In this document: piece by piece, positions 26,101 through 33,615 of the stretch
How the letters are laid out: every line of letters starts with the position of its first letter
Position numbering within the stretch: the stretch's first letter is position 1
Origin: Bacteroidota bacterium
GTDB taxonomy: Bacteria; Bacteroidota; Bacteroidia; NS11-12g; UBA955
Length of the DNA: 37,128 bases
Direction: 5' to 3'
Assembly: GCA_013205405.1 (NCBI GenBank)
Contig: JABMMZ010000098.1
Span: forward strand, 1-37,128
Position numbers and translations under genes: made by a program
The notes under the pieces: model-generated
What the model was told of the DNA's origin: nothing
Database searches by the model: none
What the model saw: only the letters and a program-made list of their open reading frames with translations

Positions 26101-26376
26101 TGTAAACAATACAGTTAAAGCACTGCAAATAGCACTCTGCATATTTACAGCATGTGCTACACCTTCTGGCGAGCTAGCAAACAAAGAAAAAATTCTACCT
26201 ATTAATAAAAAGAAAGGTGCACCTGGTGGATGAACGACTTGTAATTTATCTGAGGCAGAAATAAATTCGCCACAATCCCACAAACTAACAGATGGCTCTA
26301 AAGTTATTGTGTACACCACTAAAGCTACCAAAAACATTGCCCAACCAATAAGGTTATTTACTAATTTATAATTCAT
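23200..26376 (-). CDS. DUF2723 family membrane protein (GT-C-like)
   Basis: A 1058-aa protein with many membrane helices in the first ~650 residues and a large soluble C-terminal part (~660-1058), the last 200 residues of which look alpha-helical and TPR-like. The N-terminus has WDCGEF (Asp34, Glu37) and HPPGAP (49-54), resembling the first-loop acidic motif of GT-C glycosyltransferases. The soluble part has TNGDNDTYPLWYAQNVEQ and RTDVRIINQSLLPTDWY, both family signatures. Probable role: lipid-linked sugar transfer to proteins or glycans across the membrane; this is inference from fold. Single gene, convergent with prfA. Confidence 0.88.
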   Translation of the reverse strand: MNYKLVNNLIGWAMFLVALVVYTITLEPSVSLWDCGEFISASDKLQVVHPPGAPFFLLIGRIFSLFASSPEGVAHAVNMQSAICSALTVLFTFWITTHFAKKMVSKMGDATTGSSIAIFASGVIAALALTFSDSFWFSAVEAEVYAMSSFFTAFTFWVMLRWEESNSPFADKWIILIAYLIGLAIGTHLLNLLVIPAVAFIYYFKKYDYTRKGLLYCFLIGLAILFFVQKGIIPGVPSLMAKFDLLFVNSFGFGFGSGSMFALILIVSITVTGIYYFTKIKVRPHYNLAFLCLAYILLGYSSYTMVVIRSLDNPAIDMNNPEEPFNLLSYINREQYGSRPLAYGPYFNAPPVDVIEGDSIYRKDEKSYTGIGIKREYEYDKSYCTFFPRMGDNQEEYRSAGYRYWSGMEDVQNEISSSEQQYREAKDPKQKEQLGQQIQDLKAQKPTFGNNLTFMFRYQLWYMYGRYFMWNFVGRQNDKQGRVETAKVDGNWISGIAFIDQLMLGPQKNMPEYMANNQAKNKFFFLPLILGVLGLIFHFKRGKSDAIVTTVLFVFTGILIIIFLNQPPFEPRERDYSHVGSFQTFCIWIGLGVLFIWDKLRTKLTATNAAVLAGIMSLSAPVLMGTQGWDDHDRSKRYLGIDFAKNYLQSCPPNAILFTNGDNDTYPLWYAQNVEQIRTDVRIINQSLLPTDWYSQILLTKVYKSEPLPLSLTKNQLAAGVNDYFEFNTAQKSDAPVLLSRLIKDLTTSPTPNFNTRTFVVPVNKAAVLSSGVVSLNDSASIVRDIVFNFPSRSLNKGDLVLLDLVATNAATGWKRPICFTTTSGSDGFLNMESYFERRGLVYQLIPIKSEARGGESDRVNEDVVYDNLMNKYKFSGMKDKPHFFLDDKAEIVPSVLRQLFVSLALNYANKINEIKQTDSSISLDANKVKVKEYKNKAYNLLQKCNEEIPERVLHNSNDVNFTTAQLYHEIGKDKEAEAALRALFESCKQEIGYFIQYNGNKHASNYMKSIVNDSYQTLQRASEIGAKAWGYTKLQADMDKSLKGYEQSVKTFLSEPE

Positions 26377-26544
26377 ACTTTGCTGTAAAAGTTAGCGAAA
26401 GTAAGCAAAAAGGTTATTTTATTAAAATATTTAAGGTTAATTTTTTAAAAAAGTAAGATAAAGCATAAAATAGAATGAAATGATAGACTTTTTAAATCCA
26501 TTTTTTTATGAAACCTTTGCACCTCATTTTAAAATTGCTTAAAT

Positions 26545-27438
26545 ATTAAAAATCCACTTGTTCATATTGCGCTTTTTACGGTTGCTCTTATCTATGGTAT
26601 TACTTTTAGTTTGGTAAAGGATATTATGCCTTTTTATTTGCAAGGCTTTGGGTTTATAGTTTTAAGAGTAAGTGGTGCTGCTATTCTGTTTTTATTATTG
26701 AGCCTGAGTATTAAAAAAGAAAAAGTTAATTGGAAACTGCATTTTAAGGATTTCTTACTTTGTAGTATTTTTGGTGTGGCAGCTAATATGCTCATGTTTT
26801 TTAAAGGTTTAGAAATTACAACACCTATAAATGGCTCAGTACTCATGTTGGCTACACCTATTTTCGTTTTAATTTTAAATAGCTTTATTTTCAAAATTAG
26901 TATTTTACCGTATCAAATTTTTGGTATTTTAATTGCTTGCAGTGGTACTATTTTATTAATGATGGGTAGGCAATTTTCCTTCTCATCGGATACACTACCA
27001 GGCGATATATTAATTATTTTAAATGCCATTTCTTATACATTCTATTTGGTATTGGTAAAAAAATTAATAAAAATATACCACACTTTTACGGTTTCTAAAT
27101 ATACTTTTTTGTTTGGCTCAATATTGGTGTTACCCTTTGGCTTGCCCGAATTATTAAATGGTAATTTTAATATGCCTACAAAAATTATTTTAGAAATTGG
27201 ATTCATCATTGTGTTTACTACCTTTGTTACCTATTTGCTAAATGCATGGGCTATCTTAAAAGTAGGTCCTGCCACAGTAGGCGCTTATATTTATTTACAA
27301 CCCATATTTGCTACTGTTATAGCTATTGCCTTGCAAAAAGATGAACTAACAATACAAAAAATAATATCTGCCGTGCTCATTTTTGCAGGCGTATTTATAA
27401 CCTCTAATAATATAAAATGGTACAAATTAAAAGTATGA
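26545..27438 (+). CDS. EamA/DMT family transporter, start codon damaged or non-standard
   Basis: A drug/metabolite-transporter family protein with two EamA repeats and about ten membrane helices; conserved pieces are ITTPINGSVLMLATPIF near 92-108 and KVGPATVGAYIYLQPIFATV in the second half. The first normal start, TTG 26611, would delete helix 1. The open frame extends up to 26533 and reads IKNPLVHIALFTVALIYGIT, which looks like a family N-terminus with ATT (26545-26547) where ATG would be. Alternatively a 13-codon frame from ATG 26508 (MKPLHLILKLLKY) was once joined to it and is now split by one extra base. I give the ATT coordinate. Substrate unknown. It overlaps yicC by 22 bases. Confidence 0.65.
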   Translation: MKNPLVHIALFTVALIYGITFSLVKDIMPFYLQGFGFIVLRVSGAAILFLLLSLSIKKEKVNWKLHFKDFLLCSIFGVAANMLMFFKGLEITTPINGSVLMLATPIFVLILNSFIFKISILPYQIFGILIACSGTILLMMGRQFSFSSDTLPGDILIILNAISYTFYLVLVKKLIKIYHTFTVSKYTFLFGSILVLPFGLPELLNGNFNMPTKIILEIGFIIVFTTFVTYLLNAWAILKVGPATVGAYIYLQPIFATVIAIALQKDELTIQKIISAVLIFAGVFITSNNIKWYKLKV

Positions 27439-28301
27439 CCGGTTTTGGCACTGCCGAAATAGAAACCAACAACCTGACTGTAAAAACAGAAATTAAATCG
27501 TTAAACAATAAGTTTTTAGAACTGAATGTACGCTTACCACGTGCGTTTAAAGACAGAGATATTGAACTGCGTCAGCTATTGAATTTAAAAATAGGTAGAG
27601 GTTCAGTTTCTGTCAATATTAATGTAGAAAAAAAACAAAGCAATAATGGTGGCGATACTTTAACTATAAATGAAGCCTTAGCACTCAGTTATTCAGAAAA
27701 ATTAAAAGGATTAGCCAGTACTTTAAAAATAGATAATGTCAATTTATTCAATACTATTCTTACTATGCCCGATGTAGTGAAATATGAAGAAACAGATGGC
27801 GATGATACCGATTGGCATATGATAAAAGAAAGTGTTGAAAAAGCTTTTCTGAAATTTGATGAATTTAGAATTCAAGAGGGCAATGTAGTAGCGCAATATT
27901 TAAAAGATTGTGTTGAACAAATAGCCCATTATTTACAACAAGTAGAAAAAGAGGAAGGACCAAGAAAAGAATCTGTAAAAGGGAAACTTTTGCAAGCCTT
28001 AAAAGACAATAAAGAAGAAGCCAGTATAGATCAAAATAGATTTGAACAAGAAATAATCTATTATTTAGAAAAGTATGACATAGCAGAAGAAAAAAGCCGA
28101 CTGTCTAATCATATTAATTACTTTACAGAAACCTTAGCGCAGGATGCCAATGGTAAAAAATTAAGTTTTATTAGCCAAGAAATGGGCCGTGAGATAAATA
28201 CAATGGGCAGTAAAGCTTATTATTTTCCAATTCAGCAAGCTGTAGTTTGTATGAAAGAGGAATTAGAAAAAATTAAGGAGCAATTGTTAAATATATTGTA
28301 A
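27417..28301 (+). CDS. YicC family endoribonuclease-like protein
   Basis: A 294-aa protein of the YicC family, shown in Escherichia coli to act on RNA. The N-terminal signature SMTGFGTAEIETNNLTVKTE and SLNNKFLELNVRLPR (about 6-42), and the C-terminal domain with LSRLNHI-like text (SRLSNHINYFTETLAQDA), KLSFISQEMGREINTMGSK and VVCMKEELEKIKEQL near the end, all match. Length is typical. It overlaps the end of the EamA gene and is 5 bp from the S41 peptidase, so these are one transcript. Confidence 0.9.
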   Translation: MVQIKSMTGFGTAEIETNNLTVKTEIKSLNNKFLELNVRLPRAFKDRDIELRQLLNLKIGRGSVSVNINVEKKQSNNGGDTLTINEALALSYSEKLKGLASTLKIDNVNLFNTILTMPDVVKYEETDGDDTDWHMIKESVEKAFLKFDEFRIQEGNVVAQYLKDCVEQIAHYLQQVEKEEGPRKESVKGKLLQALKDNKEEASIDQNRFEQEIIYYLEKYDIAEEKSRLSNHINYFTETLAQDANGKKLSFISQEMGREINTMGSKAYYFPIQQAVVCMKEELEKIKEQLLNIL

Positions 28302-28306
28302 ACTAA

Positions 28307-29944
28307 TTGCAAAAAGGCACATTATATAATCAAAAAAATGCCAAGCAATTATTGGTTTACAGTCTATTTTTAGGAATTGGAATAAGTATTGGCATTTTTA
28401 TAAATATTGTAAAAAAAGATAAGTTTTCACAGATTTTAGACATCATAAATAAAGATTATGTTGATAGTGCCAAAGCGGCCAATTTAGAAGAAGAAACTAT
28501 TGATTACTTATTGGCGCAATTAGATCCTCATAGCAGTTATATTCCGACAGAATTGGCCGAGCAAAATGCACGACAAATAGATGGAAAATACGAAGGTCTT
28601 GGTATTGAGTATATGGCTTTTAAGGATACTTTATTTGTGTACAATGTGTTTGCAGGTGGACCAGCTGCTAAAGCAGGTATTTTGCCTGGTGATAGATTAT
28701 TGCAAGCCAACGGCATAAAACTAACAGATAGTTTGACACGTTCAGAAATATCTGAAGCCATGAAAGGTGAAACGGAAACCAATGCAGAGCTTTTGGTTTA
28801 TAGAAAACAAACAAACAAGCGCATCAATTTTTCTATTCCTAGAAGTACCATTATGGTAAACTCTAGCGAGATATATTACATGGTGAATGCTACAACTGGC
28901 TACATTCAAATTAAAATGTTTTCGGGCAGTACGCACAAGCAATTTGTAAAAGCTTTAAAAGAATTAAAAATACAAGGGTTAAAAGATTTAATACTCGACT
29001 TAAGAAATAATGGAGGAGGTTTATTGTTCGAAGCTACTAAAATTGCCAATGAATTTTTAACAGAAAATGCCATTATATCCTATACAGAGGGGTTGCATAG
29101 AAAACGCCAAAATTATAAGGCCGATGGCAAGGGTAATTTTATAAATGGTAAACTTATTTTACTAATTAATCATAATACGGCTTCGGCTAGCGAAATATTA
29201 GCAGGTGCATTACAAGATAACGATAGAGCAGTTATTCTAGGCAATCGTTCATTTGGAAAGGGCTTGGTACAAGAACCATTTCAGCTGATAGATGGCTCCA
29301 CATTACGCCTTACTATTTCTCGGTATTTTACCCCCAGCGGCCGAAGTATTCAAAAGCCTTATACTACTAATACGACTGCTTATCATAATGAAATATATAC
29401 ACGCAACAATTCAGATGATACCTTAAATCTAGCTTTAGATTCAACAATAGTTAAAAAATATTTTACAAAAAATGGTAGGTTGTTAACCTCAGGTGGCGGT
29501 ATCCGTCCAGATATAGTGCTAAGAGATACTATTGCAGATAGTACTGAAATAGAAAGATTAACACCAGGTTTGTTTTACAGTCATATTTTTGATGTGTATC
29601 TTTTAGATAACATGCAAAATGAAGTCGCTTTTGCGCAAAAGCAATATAAAACTTTGGGATTATTTGAAACCAATTATACCATACCTGAAAAACATATTAA
29701 ACAACTTATAATTTTGGCTAAAACGATACCTTATCTCAATCGTTTAACATATTCAAAGAAAACAGGTGATATTATTCAAAAACATTTAAAAGCAGCTATT
29801 GCTATGCGCTTATTTGGCGAAAAGGGCAAATCTCAAACTATTAATTCTGCAGAAGGTGTTTTCTCGAAAAGTTTGCAGGTTTTAAAGAATTTTAATGCCA
29901 TTTTAAATATTGGACAACAAAAAGCACATAGTTTTGACTATTAA
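28307..29944 (+). CDS. C-terminal processing peptidase, S41 family
   Basis: A 545-aa exported protease anchored by an N-terminal signal-anchor (LLVYSLFLGIGISIGIF, ~16-32). A PDZ domain (about 90-170, with GPAAKAGILPGDRLLQANG) precedes the S41 catalytic core: DLRNNGGG near 231-238, Ser293 in NTASASEI and Lys318 in RSFGKGLVQ, the Ser-Lys dyad of CtpA/CtpB enzymes. It should trim periplasmic substrates with exposed C-termini. The start is TTG 28307, directly after an in-frame stop; no ATG would keep the anchor. Confidence 0.92.
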   Translation: MQKGTLYNQKNAKQLLVYSLFLGIGISIGIFINIVKKDKFSQILDIINKDYVDSAKAANLEEETIDYLLAQLDPHSSYIPTELAEQNARQIDGKYEGLGIEYMAFKDTLFVYNVFAGGPAAKAGILPGDRLLQANGIKLTDSLTRSEISEAMKGETETNAELLVYRKQTNKRINFSIPRSTIMVNSSEIYYMVNATTGYIQIKMFSGSTHKQFVKALKELKIQGLKDLILDLRNNGGGLLFEATKIANEFLTENAIISYTEGLHRKRQNYKADGKGNFINGKLILLINHNTASASEILAGALQDNDRAVILGNRSFGKGLVQEPFQLIDGSTLRLTISRYFTPSGRSIQKPYTTNTTAYHNEIYTRNNSDDTLNLALDSTIVKKYFTKNGRLLTSGGGIRPDIVLRDTIADSTEIERLTPGLFYSHIFDVYLLDNMQNEVAFAQKQYKTLGLFETNYTIPEKHIKQLIILAKTIPYLNRLTYSKKTGDIIQKHLKAAIAMRLFGEKGKSQTINSAEGVFSKSLQVLKNFNAILNIGQQKAHSFDY

Positions 29945-29971
29945 TTTAAAAAAACTACTTAATCATTTAAA

Positions 29972-31309
29972 ATGTTCCAATCTGTAACTAGCTTACTTCC
30001 CATGCTCACTAGAATTATTGTTATACTCGTTATCTTTGTTTTATTCGATTTGTATGCCTTTCAATCTGTCAAAGGATTAACATCTGGTTTAACTGTAATA
30101 CCTCGAAGAAGTATTCGTTATTTTTATTGGGCTTTAAGTATTGGTTTTTATGTATTATTCATACTTACTATTTCTGGCAGAATGAATGAGGCTGATAGAA
30201 CTTTTAGAACCATTACAACCACCATTTTTTTTGCTTTGGTATTATCCAAAATTCTAATGATAATGCCCTTGCTGGTTGAAGATGTTTACAGAATTTTTAA
30301 TAAAATATTTACATTAATATTTGGTAAAAGCAGTGCATTGCCAATAGAAAATGAAAGCAGTAAGTTCTTAGTATCACGTAAAAAATTTATTTCTCAAATA
30401 AGCGCAGGTATTGGGGTTGTTACATTTTCTGGATTAACTTATGGAGTAGTAAAAGGAGCGCATAATTACAAATTACACAAACAAAGTATCGCCTTAAAAA
30501 ACTTGCCAAAAAACTTCAATAATATAAAAATTGGACATATTAGCGATATTCATAGCGGTAGTTTTTGGGATAAAAATGCGGTTAGTAAAGGCGTTGAATT
30601 ATTAATGAGTCAAAAGCCAGATATTGTTTTTTTCACAGGCGATTTAGTGAACAATATTGCCGAGGAGATGAATGAATATAAAAGTATTTTTGGCAAAATT
30701 AAAGCCCCATTAGGGGTCTTTAGCACTCTGGGTAATCACGATTATGGAGATTATCATCAATGGGCCGATAAAACACCGAATTTTAGCAGACGATATAGCA
30801 GGGATAAAAGCCATATGTCGCCATTGCAAAAGAAAAATTTGGAAGATTTAATACAAGTTCATGCCGATATGGGATGGAGGTTGCTAATGAACGAACATGT
30901 TCCTTTAGAAATAAACGGTGAAAAAATAGCTGTTCTAGGAATAGAAAATTATGGAAATAAACGTGGTTTTCCTAAATATGGCATTATGGAAAATGCGCAT
31001 TTAAATACCCAAGAATATCCAGTAAAACTTTTGCTGTCGCATGATCCTAGCCATTGGGAAGCCGAAGTTTTAAATAAGTATAAAGATGTGGATGTTATGT
31101 TTGCCGGTCATACACATGGTGCGCAATTTGGAATAGAAACAGCTGGTTTTAAGTGGAGTCCAATAAAATATTTATACAAACAATGGGCTGGCTTATATCA
31201 AGAAGGCAATCAATATTTATATGTGAACAGAGGTTTTGGCTATTTAGGCTATCCTGGTAGGTTAGGTATACGACCAGAGGTAAGTATTATCTCACTTAAA
31301 AATACATAG
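29972..31309 (+). CDS. Membrane-anchored metallophosphoesterase, YkuE-like
   Basis: A 445-aa protein with about three to four membrane helices in residues 10-115, a further hydrophobic segment near 141-163, and a calcineurin-like phosphoesterase domain from about 185. Motifs: GHISDIHSG (Asp192, His194), FTGDLVNN, LGNHDYG, LLSHDPSHWE and FAGHTHGAQFG. These complete the dinuclear metal site. Relatives include phosphoesterases acting on UDP-linked or lipid phosphates; the substrate is not clear. ATG start, 27 bp after the peptidase gene. Confidence 0.88.
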   Translation: MFQSVTSLLPMLTRIIVILVIFVLFDLYAFQSVKGLTSGLTVIPRRSIRYFYWALSIGFYVLFILTISGRMNEADRTFRTITTTIFFALVLSKILMIMPLLVEDVYRIFNKIFTLIFGKSSALPIENESSKFLVSRKKFISQISAGIGVVTFSGLTYGVVKGAHNYKLHKQSIALKNLPKNFNNIKIGHISDIHSGSFWDKNAVSKGVELLMSQKPDIVFFTGDLVNNIAEEMNEYKSIFGKIKAPLGVFSTLGNHDYGDYHQWADKTPNFSRRYSRDKSHMSPLQKKNLEDLIQVHADMGWRLLMNEHVPLEINGEKIAVLGIENYGNKRGFPKYGIMENAHLNTQEYPVKLLLSHDPSHWEAEVLNKYKDVDVMFAGHTHGAQFGIETAGFKWSPIKYLYKQWAGLYQEGNQYLYVNRGFGYLGYPGRLGIRPEVSIISLKNT

Positions 31310-31321
31310 TTTATTTGCATT

Positions 31322-31683
31322 CTACTGTATTACAAATTCTATAGAAGGAAGGCCCTTTCTAGATTTTATGCATTTGCCATTCGCATCCATTTTCCAATTA
31401 GTGTGTATAGAATTTAACGACTTATAATCTTTTAAAATAAGTGTTTTATTTTTAAACTCCCATTTGCCCGAAATATTTTTTTTAAACTATTAGTATTATC
31501 AAAATACTAAAATGTATTATCCGCATTTATTTTAAGTTCAATAATTGTGTTGTTGTCTTTTTTATCATCACACGAACAAATGCCATAACTGCCTGTTTTA
31601 ATAGTGTTGGTAAGTGTTTTAGTTTTAAAAGAAAAAAGAATACTTAATGTAAAAGTGGCGATTAATATTTTAAAGTTTGTCAT
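31322..31683 (-). pseudogene. Small secreted protein, degraded
   Basis: ATG at 31683 starts an exported protein (MTNFKILIATFTLSILFSFK) followed by a Cys-containing segment GSYGICSCDDKKDN. It is broken by TAG at 31507-31509 and by a one-base loss in an eight-base A-run (31476-31483 on the plus strand), after which the frame reads NISGKWEFKNKTLILKDYKS and ends IKSRKGLPSIEFVIQ at the stop 31322-31324. The continuous protein sense across both lesions indicates a former gene of about 119 codons. Similar small secreted proteins occur in the phylum; I cannot name the family. It has its own -7 box. Confidence 0.7.
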
Positions 31684-31692
31684 AATTTATAT

Positions 31693-31700
31693 CAAAAATA
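31693..31700 (-). promoter_or_regulatory. -7 box left in front of the secreted-protein pseudogene
   Basis: Reads TATTTTTG on the minus strand and ends 9 nt before the ATG at 31683. Confidence 0.4.
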
Positions 31701-31752
31701 AAGATGTCAGGAGCTAAATCCTAATTTTAATATATTCTTCGTATTATATTTT

Positions 31753-31760
31753 TATCTTTG
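31753..31760 (+). promoter_or_regulatory. Bacteroidota -7 box for tyrS
   Basis: TATCTTTG matches TAnnTTTG and ends 14 nt before the ATG at 31775, so the leader should be under about 12 nt. No T-box or attenuator-like structure is visible. Confidence 0.5.
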
Positions 31761-31774
31761 CCCACTATATAAAG

Positions 31775-33064
31775 ATGAGCAATAAACAAAATTTTATAGA
31801 AGAACTGCGTTGGCGTAATATGTTACAAGATATAATGCCCGAAACCGAAAACCTATTGAATAGTAAAATGGTGAAAGGTTATATTGGTTTTGACCCAACG
31901 GCCGATTCATTAGGGATGGGTAATATGGTACAAATAATGACCTTAATGCATTTTCAAAGAGCAGGACATCAACCCATTGCATTATTAGGTGGAGCTACCG
32001 GAATGGTAGGCGACCCAAGTGGTAAAAGTGCTGAAAGAAATCTGTTAGATGAGGAAACCTTAAATCATAATTTGAATTGTCAAAAAGCGCAATTGGAAAA
32101 ATTTCTAGATTTTGATTGTGGGGATAATAGCGCACAAATAGTGAATAATTATGATTGGTTTAAACAGATTAATTTTCTTGATTTTATAAGAGATACAGGC
32201 AAGCATATTACCGTAAATTATATGATGGCTAAAGACAGTGTAAAGAACAGATTGGAAAGTGGTATGTCGTTTACAGAATTTAGTTACCAATTGGTGCAAG
32301 GATATGATTTTTACTATTTATGGAAAAATCAAAATGTTCAATTACAAATGGGTGGTAGCGACCAATGGGGAAATATAGTTACAGGAACAGAATTGATAAG
32401 GAGAAAAGATGCAGGCGAAGCTTATGCTTTAACCACACCTTTAATTAAAAAAGCAGATGGTACTAAGTTTGGCAAAAGCGAAAAAGGTAATATTTGGTTG
32501 GATGCCAAAAAAACTACTCCTTACAGTTTTTATCAATTTTGGCTTAATTCTGCCGATTCAGATGTTGTAAATTATATTAGAATTTTTAGTTTATTAGGAA
32601 GAACAGAAATAGAAGCATTAGAGGTAGAGCATAATATTAATCCTAGCGCTAGATTACTGCAAAAAACATTGGGCAAAGAAATTACTATTCGTGTTCATAA
32701 TGAAGATGCCTACAACAGTGCTGTAAAAGCTAGTGAAATACTATTTAATAAAGGTACTGCAGAGGAATTGGCAACTATAGATGAGTCTACTTTATTAAGT
32801 GCAATGGAAGGGGTTCCACAAGCAAAAATTTCGAAATCAGAATTAGAAAACGGCATCAATATTATTGATTTTTTAAGCGAAAAAATTGCCTTATTACCAA
32901 GTAAAACAGAAGCTAAAAAAATGTTATTAGGAAATGGTATTAGCATTAATAAAGAAAAAGTAAATGATATAACGATAAATATTACTTCAAATAATTTGAT
33001 TAAAGGTAAATATATTGTAGCGCAAAAAGGTAAAAAAGAGTATTGTTTGGTAATTGTAGAATAA
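31775..33064 (+). CDS. tyrS: Tyrosine--tRNA ligase
   Basis: Charges tRNA-Tyr. The 429-aa class I synthetase has YIGFDPTADSL at 36-46, GGATGMVGDPSGKS at 72-85, QMGGSDQWGN at 191-200, KFGKS at 231-235 (the KMSKS loop), and a C-terminal S4 RNA-binding domain from about 355. The HIGH motif reads GMGN at 47-50: the first His, which helps bind ATP in the bacterial enzyme, is Gly, and the second is Asn, a known natural variant. No other tyrS is in the window. Its own promoter precedes it. Confidence 0.95.
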   Translation: MSNKQNFIEELRWRNMLQDIMPETENLLNSKMVKGYIGFDPTADSLGMGNMVQIMTLMHFQRAGHQPIALLGGATGMVGDPSGKSAERNLLDEETLNHNLNCQKAQLEKFLDFDCGDNSAQIVNNYDWFKQINFLDFIRDTGKHITVNYMMAKDSVKNRLESGMSFTEFSYQLVQGYDFYYLWKNQNVQLQMGGSDQWGNIVTGTELIRRKDAGEAYALTTPLIKKADGTKFGKSEKGNIWLDAKKTTPYSFYQFWLNSADSDVVNYIRIFSLLGRTEIEALEVEHNINPSARLLQKTLGKEITIRVHNEDAYNSAVKASEILFNKGTAEELATIDESTLLSAMEGVPQAKISKSELENGINIIDFLSEKIALLPSKTEAKKMLLGNGISINKEKVNDITINITSNNLIKGKYIVAQKGKKEYCLVIVE

Positions 33065-33077
33065 TTTTAAAATTCAA

Positions 33078-33551
33078 TCAATGCACCACTTTGTTGGCGC
33101 AACTGCTGCTAGCAAAAGCATCTGGCTTAGCCTTAAAAGTATAGCCCATACCTAATATATAGCCCATTGCTTCTTTTAAAGAATCATTGCTTTTAAATTG
33201 AGGATCGGTATTAATATCAGCATGCACTTCTAGTTCCACTTTATAAGTATCAAAAATTGGGCATAAGGCATACGCTATTTCAATAGATTTAGCCACTTCT
33301 TTAAGCATTCTTTCTTTTAAAGAAACATTGTGTTTCTCAACAAAATTACTAAAATACATAAAACCACCTTTTTTCTCTCTAACAAAAACTATAGCAGTAG
33401 CATATTCTACTTTATCTTGTTTTACTTGACTATCCGTGCCAATACAAACTTTTAGTTTATTGCCTGCAGTAGTTTCTCTAATTATAGCTGCTTCTAATTC
33501 CTGCTCAATGGAAATCAGTATTTCTGTACCATCCAATTTTCTCCAATTCAT
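33078..33551 (-). CDS. DUF458 (YkuK-like) RNase H-fold protein
   Basis: A 157-aa protein of the DUF458 family with a predicted ribonuclease H-like fold. The first strand carries CIGTDSQVKQDKVEYATAIV near 41-60 with the conserved Asp, followed by VHADINTDPQFKSND near 112-126 and the end motif AFASSSCANKVVH. The acidic residues fit a metal site, but nuclease activity is not established for the family. It ends 13 bp from convergent tyrS. Confidence 0.85.
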   Translation of the reverse strand: MNWRKLDGTEILISIEQELEAAIIRETTAGNKLKVCIGTDSQVKQDKVEYATAIVFVREKKGGFMYFSNFVEKHNVSLKERMLKEVAKSIEIAYALCPIFDTYKVELEVHADINTDPQFKSNDSLKEAMGYILGMGYTFKAKPDAFASSSCANKVVH

Positions 33552-33569
33552 AGTTTGAGTTTATATCGT

Positions 33570-33577
33570 CAAAAGTA
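33570..33577 (-). promoter_or_regulatory. Bacteroidota -7 box for the DUF458 gene
   Basis: Reads TACTTTTG on the minus strand and ends 18 nt before the ATG. Confidence 0.4.
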
Positions 33578-33615
33578 TAACAAAGAATTAAACAAATAGT
33601 TATGCGAATGTAAAA

